A stretch of DNA of 64,000 nucleotides from Euzebya rosea (GTDB lineage Bacteria; Actinomycetota; Nitriliruptoria; Euzebyales; Euzebyaceae). The translations under genes were made by a program, and so were the position numbers. Within the stretch, counting starts at the first letter, position 1, and each line of letters starts with the position of its first letter. The stretch is taken from positions 372,001-436,000 of the forward strand of contig NZ_PGDQ01000005.1 of the NCBI RefSeq assembly GCF_003073135.1, in the 5' to 3' direction. Under the pieces are notes generated by a model that made no database searches, had not been told where the DNA came from, and worked only from the letters and a program-made list of their open reading frames with translations. Below are positions 33,840-42,812 of the stretch, one piece after another.

Positions 33840-36800
33840 GTGGTGCAGATCGATGTGCTCGGCCCGCTCACGGTGCGGCTCCACCCCGACTCCCCGCCGA
33901 TCCCCCTGCCGCTGGCGGAGCGGAGCCTGCTGGCGATGCTGGCGACGGCCGGAGGACGCGCGCTCAGCGCCGACCGCTTGATCGACGGGTTGTGGGGGGC
34001 GAGGCTGCCTGCCGATCCGGCCAACGCGCTGCAGGTGCGCGTCTCCAAGCTGCGTCGGGCGCTGCCGGGGGCCGTGGTCCACGAGCCGCCCGGCTACCGC
34101 CTCGCCGACGGGGTCCAGGTCGACCTCGTGTCGTTCGAGCGGCTCGTGGCAGCCCGGCGGTTCGCCGACGCGCTGGCGCTGTGGCGTGGAGACCCGTTGG
34201 AGGAGATGATCGAGCTGGACTGGGCGCGGGCCGAGAGCGCCCGGCTGCTGGAGCTGCACGCGCACGCGCACGAGGAACTGCTGGAGCAGCGCCTCGCCGC
34301 AGGTGGCCACGAGCAGGTCATCGGCGACGCACAGGCGTTGCTCGTGGCGCATCCGTTACGGGAGCGGCTCCGCGGCCAGCTGATGCTCGCCCTGCACCGC
34401 AGCGGCCGGACCGCCGAGGCGCTGGAGATCTACCAGGAGGGCTACCGCGTGCTCGACGAGCGCTACGGTCTCCCGCCATCGGCCGGACTCCGGCAGCTGC
34501 AGGGCCAGATCCTGGCCGACGACCCCGCGCTCGCGCCGCCGGCCGCCGTGCAGACGAGCACCGGCAACATCGGTGCGCCGCTGCAGGAGCTGATCGGACG
34601 TCAGGTCGAGCTGGACCAGCTGCGCGAGGCGCTCGCTGAGCACCGCGTCGTCACGGTCACCGGTCCCGGAGGTGCGGGCAAGACCACCATTGCGCTGGCG
34701 CTCGCGCGCGATCTGACCAGCGCCCACCGCGACGGCTGCTGGCTGGTGCGCCTCGCCGAGGTGGCCGACGGCGCCGCCATCCCGGCCGCGATCGCGCGGG
34801 CGATCGGCCTCGACGTCGGGCCCAGCGCCGATCCGTCCACCCACGTCCGCCGTTGGCTGCACGAGCGCCAGGCCCTGCTGCTGCTCGACAACTGCGAGCA
34901 CCTCATCGACGCGTGTGCGCACGTGGTCGAGGACCTGCTGGGCGCCGGCGAAGGCGTCCGCGTCCTCGCCACCAGCCGTGAGGCGCTCGGCGTGCACGGG
35001 GAGGTGCAGGTGCCGCTGCCGCCGCTGCCCCCGGCCGACGGCTCCAGGCTCTTCGTCGCCCGCGCCCACGCGGTGCGCCCCGGGCTGCGCATCGCGGAGG
35101 ACGATCCGGTGGTGGCCCGGATCTGCGAACGTCTGGACGGCGTGCCCCTTGCGATCGAGCTCGCGGCCGCGCGCGTCGGCGTGCTGCCCCCGCAGCAGCT
35201 GCTCGCACGGCTGGACGACCGCTTCGGCGTCCTCACCGCAGGACCGCGGACCGCGGAGGGTCGTCACCAGACGCTGCGGGCGGTCATCGACTGGAGCTAC
35301 GACCTGCTGTCGGACGGTGCGCAACGGCTGGTGCGTCGGCTGTCCGTCTTCGCCGGTGGCTGGACCGTGGAGGCGGCCGAGGACGTGTGCGCCGAACCCG
35401 GGGTCGTGGTCCTCGACCTCCTCGACCGACTCGTGGCGCAGTCGATGGTCGCCCTCACCGACGACGGCCGGTTCGACCTGCTGCAGACCGTCCGGCTGTA
35501 CGCCGCCGAGCGGCACCGTGCCGATCCCGACGACGTCGAGCGCACCGGCCGACGCCACGCGGACTTCTTCACCCGGTTCGCCGAGGAGGCCGAGCCGGGA
35601 CTGCGGGGTCCCGACCAGCGGCGCTGGCTGCTGCTGCTGCGCGGGGAGGAGGCGAACCTGCGGGCCGCTCTGGACTGGGCGGAGTCGCACGCCGAGCACG
35701 AGGCCGACCTCGGGCTGCGGCTGACCGCCTCGCTCGGCTGGTACTGGTACGTCGGCCGACAGGCGGACGGGCGAGGGCGGCTGGCCACCATGCTCGCCGC
35801 CGCGCCGCCGCGCCCATCGCAGGCACGCGCGCGGGCGCTGCAGTCGCTGTCGCTGGTCCTGCGCCCCGCCGGCTGCATCGTGCACCCCCACGCGGACGCC
35901 GCGGCGGCCGCGCGGGAGAGCCGCGCACTCCTCGAGGACCTCGGCCTGGTTGGTCCCGCGGCCGTCTCGGCGTTGCTCGCCGCCGTCGAGGGGGTCGTCG
36001 CCGCCGATCCGCTGCCGTCCGTGGCCGAGGTCGCGGCGGCGCGTGCCCGCCTGGACGCCGTGGGCGACGCCTGGGGGTCGGCGCTGGCCGACTTCGTCGA
36101 GATGGAGTTGCGGCTGCACGCGGGGGACCTGGGTCTCGCGATCGAGCTGGGTGTGCGCGCCGCCACGGCCTTCGATCGGCTGGACGACGCCTGGGGGCGT
36201 TCGGCGGTGCGGCTGCACCTCGGCATGGCGATGCGTCTTGCGGGCCGGATTGAGGAGGCCGAGCGGTTCCTGTCGGAGGTCGTGTCGGTGGCCACCGAGT
36301 GCGGCCTGCCGAACAACCTCCTGCGCGCGCTCGTCGAGCTCGGCGAGTCGGCGCTGCACCGTGGGGACCCCGTCACGGCGGAGCGCAAGCTGTCGGAGGC
36401 CGAGCAGGTCGCCGCGCAGGTCCCGGATGCGACCTCCGACGGGCTGATCGCGCTCGGCCGCGGCACCGCTGCCCGGCTGCGGGGCGACCGCCCAGCCGCG
36501 GAGGCCCGCTACCGCGAGGCGATCGCGCACCTGGACGCCGCGGGCGTCGAGATCACGGCAGCCGCCGCGCGGGTGGGGCTCGGCGCCGCGCTGCTGGACG
36601 ACGGCGCGGCAGACCCGGGCGAGGTGACCGGGGTCCTGCTGGCGGCGCTCGACGCCGGGGAGCGGCACGCCGACATGGGGGTCACGGCTGCATCCTGCGA
36701 GCAGCTCGCGCGGGTCGCGGCGCGCGACGGTGAGGGTCCGCGCTGCAGCGCCATGCTGGCACGGGCCTCCTCCCTGCGACGGCTGCACCGGCTGCCGGCG

Positions 36801-36848
36801 CCGGCCGTGCAGTTGCGCGACGTCGAGGAGTGCGCGGACTGCGCCTGA
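33840..36848 (+). CDS. SARP/AfsR-type regulator with BTAD, NB-ARC ATPase and TPR-like domains
   Basis: A 1002-aa transcription factor. The OmpR-like DNA-binding domain (1-90) has SADRLIDGLWGARLPADPAN; the BTAD domain (about 95-240) has LHAHAHEELLEQRLAAG and PLRERLRGQLMLALHRSG. An NB-ARC ATPase from about 255 has Walker A GPGGAGKTT, Walker B LLLLDNCEH and GVPLAIELAAAR. A TPR-like repeat region runs to the end, which closes with Cys-containing ECADCA. Tandem GTGs at 33840 and 33843 both follow GAGGAGG. It sits inside the copper cluster, but nothing shows which gene it controls or whether it senses metal. Confidence 0.9.
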   Translation: MVQIDVLGPLTVRLHPDSPPIPLPLAERSLLAMLATAGGRALSADRLIDGLWGARLPADPANALQVRVSKLRRALPGAVVHEPPGYRLADGVQVDLVSFERLVAARRFADALALWRGDPLEEMIELDWARAESARLLELHAHAHEELLEQRLAAGGHEQVIGDAQALLVAHPLRERLRGQLMLALHRSGRTAEALEIYQEGYRVLDERYGLPPSAGLRQLQGQILADDPALAPPAAVQTSTGNIGAPLQELIGRQVELDQLREALAEHRVVTVTGPGGAGKTTIALALARDLTSAHRDGCWLVRLAEVADGAAIPAAIARAIGLDVGPSADPSTHVRRWLHERQALLLLDNCEHLIDACAHVVEDLLGAGEGVRVLATSREALGVHGEVQVPLPPLPPADGSRLFVARAHAVRPGLRIAEDDPVVARICERLDGVPLAIELAAARVGVLPPQQLLARLDDRFGVLTAGPRTAEGRHQTLRAVIDWSYDLLSDGAQRLVRRLSVFAGGWTVEAAEDVCAEPGVVVLDLLDRLVAQSMVALTDDGRFDLLQTVRLYAAERHRADPDDVERTGRRHADFFTRFAEEAEPGLRGPDQRRWLLLLRGEEANLRAALDWAESHAEHEADLGLRLTASLGWYWYVGRQADGRGRLATMLAAAPPRPSQARARALQSLSLVLRPAGCIVHPHADAAAAARESRALLEDLGLVGPAAVSALLAAVEGVVAADPLPSVAEVAAARARLDAVGDAWGSALADFVEMELRLHAGDLGLAIELGVRAATAFDRLDDAWGRSAVRLHLGMAMRLAGRIEEAERFLSEVVSVATECGLPNNLLRALVELGESALHRGDPVTAERKLSEAEQVAAQVPDATSDGLIALGRGTAARLRGDRPAAEARYREAIAHLDAAGVEITAAAARVGLGAALLDDGAADPGEVTGVLLAALDAGERHADMGVTAASCEQLARVAARDGEGPRCSAMLARASSLRRLHRLPAPAVQLRDVEECADCA

Positions 36849-36851
36849 GGG

Positions 36852-37052
36852 TCACGGCTCGGTGCGGAAGCCCGCCTCGAGGATCGCCCGGCAGACCGCG
36901 TCGCGGGTGGCGGTGCCGCCGATGCAGACCCGGCCCGTCCGGACGTCGACCAGCAGCGTGACGACGCCCTCGACGTCGCGGATGCATGCGCTGACACGAC
37001 GGAGGGATTCGCGGTCGTCGACACCGACGACGATCAGCTCGAGGTCGTCCAT
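36852..37052 (-). CDS. HMA-fold protein lacking the metal-binding CxxC
   Basis: A 66-aa protein with the spacing and ends of a heavy-metal-associated domain: beta1 LELIVVGV, helix ESLRRVSACIRDVEGV, strands VTLLVDVRTGRVCI and helix RDAVCRAILEAGF. The usual GMxCxxC loop is replaced by GVDDRES, so normal Cu(I) binding is not expected. Three Cys remain elsewhere. It reads towards the SARP gene, 3 bp from its stop, and is divergent from the first copper ATPase. It may be a regulatory or decayed chaperone; a chance open frame is less likely given the domain fit. Confidence 0.6.
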   Translation of the reverse strand: MDDLELIVVGVDDRESLRRVSACIRDVEGVVTLLVDVRTGRVCIGGTATRDAVCRAILEAGFRTEP

Positions 37053-37168
37053 GACGCCGACGATGCCGCGTGCGGATGTCCGGACGCTGTCGGCTTGGGC
37101 AGCGCAGCCCGGCGGCGTGGACGGCGGCTGGACAGTCGCTGGACGGCGGGGCACCGCAGGCTGCCCTC

Positions 37169-39268
37169 ATGCGCACCACCACCACCCCCGATCCTGTCCA
37201 CCGCGACCCGGCCCGCCACGGCCTCGCCCCCGCCGACCTGACCGTCACCCACACCCCCGACCACGACGGGCACGGCGGGCACGGCGGGCACGGTGGTCAC
37301 GGCGACCACGCCGCGCTGTTCCGCGACCGCTTCTGGTTCTCCCTGCTGCTGGCGATCCCGGTCGTGGCCATGAGCCACAACCTCCAGATGTGGTTCGGCT
37401 ACTCCTTCCCCCACTTCACCTTCGACGAGCTGGTCTCCCCCGTGCTCGGCACGCTGGTCTTCGTCTACGGCGGCTGGCCGTTCCTGACCGGTGGGATCGC
37501 CGAGGCCCGCGAGCGCACACCCGGGATGATGCTGCTGATCTCGATGGCGATCACCGTCGCGTTCGGCTCGAGCATGGCCGCGAGCCTCGGATGGTTCTCC
37601 GTCGAGGTCTGGTGGGAGCTGTCGCTCCTCATCGTCATCATGCTCCTCGGCCACTGGCTGGAGATGCGGGCGATCGGCCAGGCCCGCGGCGCGCTCGCCG
37701 CCCTCGCCGAGCTCCTCCCCGACGACGCCGAACGCGTGTCGGCGGACGGCAGCACCACCCGCGTCGCGGTCGCCGACCTGCGGATCGCCGACGTCGTCCT
37801 GGTCCGCCCCGGCGGTCGCATCCCCGTGGACGGCACCATCGTCTCCGGCACCGCCGACATCGACGAGTCGATGCTGACCGGTGAGTCCAACCCCGTCGCG
37901 CGCGGCGAGGGCGACCGCGTCGTGGCCGGCAGCGTCGCCACGGACGGCGCGCTCCGTCTGCGGGTCGACGCGGTCGGCGCCGACACGGCCCTGGCCGGCA
38001 TCCAACGCCTGGTCGCGGAGGCGGAGCTGTCCCGCTCCAGGACCCAGGTCCTCGCCGACCGGGCCGCCGCGCTGCTCTTCTACGTCGCGCTGGCCAGCGG
38101 TGCCCTCACCCTGCTGGTCTGGACCATGCTCGGCCAGCCGGCCAACGCGCTCACACGGGCCGTCACGGTCCTGATCATCGCCTGCCCGCACGCGCTGGGC
38201 CTTGCCATCCCCCTGGTGACGTCGATCTCGACCGCCAAGTCCGCCCGCAGCGGCATCCTGGTCAAGGACCGGCTGGCGCTGGAGCAGATGCGCACCGTCG
38301 ACGCGGTGCTGTTCGACAAGACCGGCACGCTGACGCGCGGCGCGCACACCGTGGCGGGCGTCGCATCGACCAGCGGTGACGACGAGGAGATCCTGGCCCT
38401 GGCCGCCGCGGTGGAGGCCGACAGCGAGCATCCCCTCGCCCGCGCCATCATCGCCGCGGCGGCCACGCAAGGCCTTCGCGCACCGACGGCAACCGGCTTC
38501 CGGCCGCTCGCCGGCCGAGGTGTCCGTGCCGAGGTCGCCGGGGCCACCGTCGCCGTCGGCGGGCCGGCGCTGCTGCGCGAGCTGGACGTCGCGATCCCCG
38601 AGGCGCTCGCCGGACAGATCAGCCGGTGGGAGCGACGCGGCTCCGCCGTGCTCCACGTCATCCGCGACGGCGCGATCGTCGGCAGCCTGGCCCTGGAGGA
38701 CGAGATCCGTCCGGAGAGCCGCGAGGCGGTCGCCGAACTGCAGCGCCTCGGCATCACCGTCGGCATGATCACCGGCGACGCCCGACAGGTGGCCGAGGCG
38801 GTCGCCGACGAGCTGGGCCTCACCGAGGTCTTCGCCGAGGTGCTGCCTGCCGACAAGGACGCCGCAGTCGCGGCGCTCCAGGCCCGCGGCCATGTGGTGG
38901 CCATGGTCGGCGACGGCGTCAACGACGCACCCGCGCTGGCACGCGCCGACGTCGGCATCGCCATCGGTGCCGGCACCGACGTCGCCATCGAGTCCGCCGG
39001 CGTCGTACTGGCATCCGACGACCCGCGTGGGGTCCTGGGCGTGCGACGCCTGTCAGCGGCCAGCTACCGCAAGATGATCCAGAACCTGTGGTGGGCCGCC
39101 GGATACAACCTGCTCGCCATCCCGCTCGCCGCAGGCGTCCTTGCCTTCGCCGGGTTCGTCCTGCCGATGGCGGTCGGGGCGACGTTGATGAGCCTGTCCA
39201 CCATCGTCGTGGCGGCCAACGCCCAGCTGCTTCGCCGCATCGACTTGGCCCCCGGCGGGCAGCGGTGA
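37169..39268 (+). CDS. copB: CopB-type copper-translocating P-type ATPase 1 (CPH motif)
   Basis: A 699-aa P1B ATPase with no HMA domain; the N-terminus instead has a His/Gly repeat ([13 protein letters not shown]). The transmembrane metal site is CPH (Cys339). The phosphorylation site is DKTGTLT (Asp383), the phosphatase motif TGES and the hinge GDGVND. The C-terminal pair of helices contains [12 protein letters not shown] pumps of this type export copper. No CsoR box was seen before it. It is followed by an overlapping small membrane gene. It is clearly homologous along its length to the ATPase at 44713-46791. Confidence 0.92.
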   Translation: MRTTTTPDPVHRDPARHGLAPADLTVTHTPDHDGHGGHGGHGGHGDHAALFRDRFWFSLLLAIPVVAMSHNLQMWFGYSFPHFTFDELVSPVLGTLVFVYGGWPFLTGGIAEARERTPGMMLLISMAITVAFGSSMAASLGWFSVEVWWELSLLIVIMLLGHWLEMRAIGQARGALAALAELLPDDAERVSADGSTTRVAVADLRIADVVLVRPGGRIPVDGTIVSGTADIDESMLTGESNPVARGEGDRVVAGSVATDGALRLRVDAVGADTALAGIQRLVAEAELSRSRTQVLADRAAALLFYVALASGALTLLVWTMLGQPANALTRAVTVLIIACPHALGLAIPLVTSISTAKSARSGILVKDRLALEQMRTVDAVLFDKTGTLTRGAHTVAGVASTSGDDEEILALAAAVEADSEHPLARAIIAAAATQGLRAPTATGFRPLAGRGVRAEVAGATVAVGGPALLRELDVAIPEALAGQISRWERRGSAVLHVIRDGAIVGSLALEDEIRPESREAVAELQRLGITVGMITGDARQVAEAVADELGLTEVFAEVLPADKDAAVAALQARGHVVAMVGDGVNDAPALARADVGIAIGAGTDVAIESAGVVLASDDPRGVLGVRRLSAASYRKMIQNLWWAAGYNLLAIPLAAGVLAFAGFVLPMAVGATLMSLSTIVVAANAQLLRRIDLAPGGQR

Positions 39269-39612
39269 CACACGCCCCGCCCGTCGCCCCAACCCCACGC
39301 CCGTGGCCGCCGCTCTGGTTCGGTGGCAACGCGCCGCGGTCACGGAGCGCCGTCCTCCTCGACCGGGCGCTTGCCGGCCTCGGCTGGACCGCCCTGATCG
39401 GCATCTGGCTCTTCCCATTCTCCGCATCCGGTCTGATCGCCCCCGGCTGGGCCGTCCTGGTGGTCCATGCGCTGTGGACCGCCCACGCGCTGCTGGCCGC
39501 CCGGATCAGCCATCGCCGCCCCCGTCTGGTCCCGCTCGTGGCACTGCAGGCACTCCTCGTCTGGTACGCGTTCCTGACCCTCGGGGCGGCGGTGCTGGGC
39601 TGGAACCCGTGA
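39265..39612 (+). CDS. Small membrane protein coupled to copper ATPase 1
   Basis: A 115-aa protein with three predicted membrane segments (about 37-53, 58-77 and 88-110) after a Pro-rich cytoplasmic start. The GTG at 39265 overlaps the ATPase stop by 4 bp (GTGA), so the two are translationally coupled. I do not recognise the family. It has no obvious metal ligands apart from scattered His. Confidence 0.7.
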   Translation: MTHAPPVAPTPRPWPPLWFGGNAPRSRSAVLLDRALAGLGWTALIGIWLFPFSASGLIAPGWAVLVVHALWTAHALLAARISHRRPRLVPLVALQALLVWYAFLTLGAAVLGWNP

Positions 39613-39669
39613 CCCTTACCGACCCATATCCCGACAACGTCCCCGCCCGCCGCCCCAAGGAGCACCCGC

Positions 39670-40209
39670 ATGTCCACCGTCCCCACCACCGCCGCCCGCT
39701 TCGCCCGCCACTCCTCCGCCACCACCAGTGGAGGCGTGGCGGAGCGCCTGGCCCAGATGGAGTCCCGCAGCGGCCCCGTGGGGGCGATGGTGTCCACCAT
39801 GGCCGGGTCCCCGTCGACTCTGGTCGGCTACCACGAGCTCTCCCGCGCGATGGGCCGCAGCCGCCTGCCCCGCACGCTCACCGAACGAATCTCGCTGGCG
39901 GTGCAGTCCAACCTCGACTGCGCGCTGTGCCTCGCCGCCCACACCGACGCCGCGCGTGGCCTTGGGATCGACGAGGCCGAGATCGCACTGGCGAAGCAGG
40001 GAACCTCTGCAGACCCCCGGCTCGCGCAGGTCGTCGCCTTCGGCTGGCAGGTCCACGTCGACCCGGCCTCGACCACCGACGACGACGTCGCCCGGCTCCG
40101 TGCGCTGGGGCTGACCGACCGCGACATCCTCGACATCGTCGCCTTGGTCGCACTGAACGTGCTCACCGGATCGTTCAACCTGGTGGCCGGGCTCGAGCCG
40201 TTGAACTGA
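39670..40209 (+). CDS. Carboxymuconolactone decarboxylase / AhpD-like protein
   Basis: A 179-aa protein with the AhpD-like redox motif CALCLAAH (CxxC followed by the proton-shuttle His) in a helical fold. TERISLAVQSNLD just before it and LTGSFNLVAGLEP at the end are typical. Family members act as alkylhydroperoxidases or related disulfide reductases. A GGAG-like site (CAAGGAGC) precedes the ATG. The context suggests defence against copper-driven oxidative damage, which is inference. Confidence 0.85.
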   Translation: MSTVPTTAARFARHSSATTSGGVAERLAQMESRSGPVGAMVSTMAGSPSTLVGYHELSRAMGRSRLPRTLTERISLAVQSNLDCALCLAAHTDAARGLGIDEAEIALAKQGTSADPRLAQVVAFGWQVHVDPASTTDDDVARLRALGLTDRDILDIVALVALNVLTGSFNLVAGLEPLN

Positions 40210-40378
40210 CTGGCCTCGCGCTGCCCCCAGGGCTTCGCATCGGTCGCTCCCCTGCGACCGCCAGCACCGGTCCCGGCAAGCCGCCAGCCCCCTCGGGGAA
40301 CCGCGCGTGGGCGGTCTCGATCCTGTCCATCGACGCCAACTCGCTCCGACCTCGCACCGTCGACGGAGAATGATCACC

Positions 40379-40825
40379 ATGCCCACCACCCACCACCGCC
40401 TCCTCCGGGCGGCCCTCGCCGTCCTCGCCCTCCTCACCACCGCATGCAGCACCGCACCTCCAGGCGATGACGACTCCGCAGCAACCCGAACCATCGAAGT
40501 GACGATGCGCGACATCGCCTTCGAACCGAACACCGTCACCGTGGCCGACGGTGAGACCGTCCGCCTGCAGTTCACCAACGAGGGCACCATCACCCACGAC
40601 GCGTTCGCCGGGGACGAAGCCGCCCAGGACGCCCACGAGGAGGAAATGGCCGAGATGGCCGACATGGACCACGGGACGGACGACTCCGACGCCGAAGGTG
40701 TGACCGTCCAGCCCGGCGAGGACGCCGAACTGCTCGTGACCGGCGGCCCCGACGGCACCCTCATCGGCTGCCACCAGCCCGGCCACTACGCCTCCGGGAT
40801 GGTGATCACCATCCAGCCGACCTGA
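40379..40825 (+). CDS. Cupredoxin lipoprotein 2 with Met/His-rich insert
   Basis: A 148-aa exported type 1 copper protein. Lipobox LTTAC lipidates Cys23. Ligands His73 (ITHDAF), Cys131, His136 and Met141 (CHQPGHYASGM) are all present. Between His73 and the Cys loop there is an insert of about 30 residues rich in Glu, Met and His (HEEEMAEMADMDHG), which could bind additional copper. The ATG at 40379 is preferred over 40370 because CGGAG is 10 bases before it. Confidence 0.85.
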   Translation: MPTTHHRLLRAALAVLALLTTACSTAPPGDDDSAATRTIEVTMRDIAFEPNTVTVADGETVRLQFTNEGTITHDAFAGDEAAQDAHEEEMAEMADMDHGTDDSDAEGVTVQPGEDAELLVTGGPDGTLIGCHQPGHYASGMVITIQPT

Positions 40826-40853
40826 GGGTCGTCCCTTCGCCCACTCGGCGTCT

Positions 40854-40874
40854 GACACCCCCATGGAGGGTGTC
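40854..40874. promoter_or_regulatory. GACACCC-N7-GGGTGTC inverted repeat
   Basis: Perfect 7-bp arms with a CCATGGA centre lie 28 bp after the cupredoxin stop and 52 bp before the next gene. A -10-like TAGACT follows at 40910-40915. The C-run/G-run form resembles a metal-regulator box, but it could equally be a weak terminator. Confidence 0.4.
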
Positions 40875-40925
40875 GAACGGGAGTGAAAGGGTCGCGGGTA
40901 GGACAGTGACTAGACTCGTCCCGGG

Positions 40926-41636
40926 ATGACGGAGCGAACTGGTGACCGACGGTGGTTCGGTGGCTGGGGTGGTGCGGAACGGATGGAGGACGGGTTGCTC
41001 ACGACCGTCGTTGGCGCCGCCCGGATCGTGGGAGTGCGGGTGTGCCACCTGCTCTTCGAACGTGGGCAGGCCGATACCTCAGCCACCGCCGCGAGAGGGT
41101 CCGCTGGGGAGGCGGTTGGCCGTCGGCCCTATCATCCATCGGGGTGGTTCTTCGTCCGGCGGGCCTTTCGGGGACTTCGGGTCCGTCCCGACGACGTCTT
41201 CATCGACCTGGGTTCCGGGATGGGCCGTGTCGTCTGCCAGGTGGCACGGCAGTTTCGGTTCCAGCGCGTGCTGGGTGTGGAGATCGATCCCGCGCTGGCC
41301 GCGGTCGCGGAGGAGAACGTCCGACGCCTGGGTACGGCCCGTCGGGCGGGGCAGATCGAGCTGGTGACGGCAGACCTGCGGACCCATCCCGTCCCCGACG
41401 ACGTCACGTTCGTGTACCTGTTCAACCCATTCGGACCCGACATCCTGTCTGCGGTGCTCGACAGCCTCAGGGAGTCCATCCTCCGCACCCCGCGCGAGGT
41501 CACCATCATCTACGCCAATCCGAAGTACGAACAGGTCATCGTCGACGCCGGCGGATTTCGTCGGGTTCGAACATCCAATGGGTGGCCCGGCCGCGACGAC
41601 ACCAGGATCGCCATCTTCCGCCACGAACTCCAGTAG
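40926..41636 (+). CDS. Class I SAM-dependent methyltransferase (DOT1-like fold)
   Basis: A 236-aa cytoplasmic enzyme. Motif I is FIDLGSGMGRVVCQVA, with the acidic ribose-binding residue in GVEIDP and motif IV at YLFNPFGP. The arrangement HPSGWFFVRRAFRGL before motif I resembles DOT1/histone-methyltransferase-like bacterial proteins. The substrate is unknown. It stands alone between the cupredoxin and a convergent operon. The 189 bases after it hold no gene I can see. Confidence 0.75.
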   Translation: MTERTGDRRWFGGWGGAERMEDGLLTTVVGAARIVGVRVCHLLFERGQADTSATAARGSAGEAVGRRPYHPSGWFFVRRAFRGLRVRPDDVFIDLGSGMGRVVCQVARQFRFQRVLGVEIDPALAAVAEENVRRLGTARRAGQIELVTADLRTHPVPDDVTFVYLFNPFGPDILSAVLDSLRESILRTPREVTIIYANPKYEQVIVDAGGFRRVRTSNGWPGRDDTRIAIFRHELQ

Positions 41637-41825
41637 CCGAATCTCGACGACGGGAACGACCGTGTCGATGCGCAGGAGCACGGACTTCGCATGGCCTGCG
41701 GCACGGAGGCGGACAGGCCACAACGAGCGTGGGAACCGGCTGATCCGTTGGCGGTTGCCCGAGGTGCATCGCCCTGTCCGCCACACCGTCGAGAGTCTGG
41801 ATGTCGGCGCGCGATCTCGCGCGTT

Positions 41826-42812
41826 CTACGGTCTTGGTGGAAGCTTCTCCAGCCACACGGCCCGCCAGTAGGAGTAGATGCCCCGGGCGCAGAGGCGATG
41901 GTAGTCGCCGGGGCAGACGATGCCGTCCAGGACGTAGGCGTCGGAGTTGAAGTCGATCATCCTGCCGGTGCGCTCGTCGATGATTCGATCGACGCGTTGC
42001 AGCACGGTGGCTTCCTGTCCACAGAAGCGGAGTTCCTCGACATCGAAGATCAGGCCGCGGTTGGCGTTGTTGGCGTCCAGGGTCGCCTCGATCTCCTCTC
42101 GGCTCTTGATCCGAACCCGGTCGCCGGGTTGCAGCTCGAACGGGGAAGGGGGTGTCTCCCGAAGGGAGCCGTGCATGGCCGGGAAGGTCGCGCCGTCCTT
42201 GACCTGGAGTCGTCGTGGGAGTCGGCGGCTGAGGACCTGGTACTTGTTGAGCAGTGCGACGAGCATGACCTTCACGAGGCGGCGCAGCCCCCAGTTCCGC
42301 ACGTGGTGCGGGTACTGCGCCAGGCGGGTGAACGGCAGCGGGCGTGTCGCATCGAGGATCTCGGTGGCCTGGCACAGGAAGGCCGGGCTTGCATCGTCGG
42401 GGTCGTGTCTCGTCGGGGCGACAAGGGGCAGGAGCTGCTCGCGCTGTACCGGCGTCAGCTGGCCGCCGCTGCCCGGCAACGCCCGGACACCATCGGGGTC
42501 GAGACGTTCCAGCCACGCTGCCTTCCAATGAATGAGGCATCGTGCCTGGCATCCGCCGTGAGCAGACCCGTCACATCGAACGCCCGAGAGGAACACGGCG
42601 TCATCCATCTCGCGGAGGTCAGCCCGGCCGTCGCAGGTCACCTTCGCCGTCTTGTGCACGCGCATGGTTTGCCCGCAGAAGGCGAGCATTTCCGGCATGA
42701 AGGGAAGTCCGTCAAGCCGTCCGTCAGCATCAAGGGTCGCGATGATGTCCTCGGCAGATCTGACCGCAACGAGATCGCCAGGCCGGAGCGGCAGCTGCTG
42801 GAGGGCGCTCAC
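41826..42812 (-). CDS. Protein with two tandem copies of a Cys-containing domain of unknown function
   Basis: A 328-aa cytoplasmic protein built of two similar halves. Copy 1 (about 7-100) has LRPGDLVAVRSAEDIIATLD, MLAFCGQTMRV and GGCQARCLIHWKAAWLERL. Copy 2 (about 218-327) has LQPGDRVRIKSREEIEATLD, ELRFCGQEATV and YSYWRAVWLEKL. Each copy has a CG turn and later Cys, possibly a metal or cluster site. The GTG at 42812 overlaps the upstream methyltransferase by 4 bp. I cannot name the family; coupling to a methyltransferase suggests work on a shared substrate. Confidence 0.8.
   Translation of the reverse strand: MSALQQLPLRPGDLVAVRSAEDIIATLDADGRLDGLPFMPEMLAFCGQTMRVHKTAKVTCDGRADLREMDDAVFLSGVRCDGSAHGGCQARCLIHWKAAWLERLDPDGVRALPGSGGQLTPVQREQLLPLVAPTRHDPDDASPAFLCQATEILDATRPLPFTRLAQYPHHVRNWGLRRLVKVMLVALLNKYQVLSRRLPRRLQVKDGATFPAMHGSLRETPPSPFELQPGDRVRIKSREEIEATLDANNANRGLIFDVEELRFCGQEATVLQRVDRIIDERTGRMIDFNSDAYVLDGIVCPGDYHRLCARGIYSYWRAVWLEKLPPRP

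Noticed and set aside
37070-37168. Upstream extension of copper ATPase 1
   Set aside because: The extra 33 codons overlap the divergent HMA-like gene's promoter region and have no ribosome site; the ATG at 37169 directly precedes family-like sequence.
40854-40874. Fourth CsoR operator
   Set aside because: It has C-run/G-run arms but lacks the ATAC-N9-GTAT pattern of the other three, so it is not counted in the regulon.
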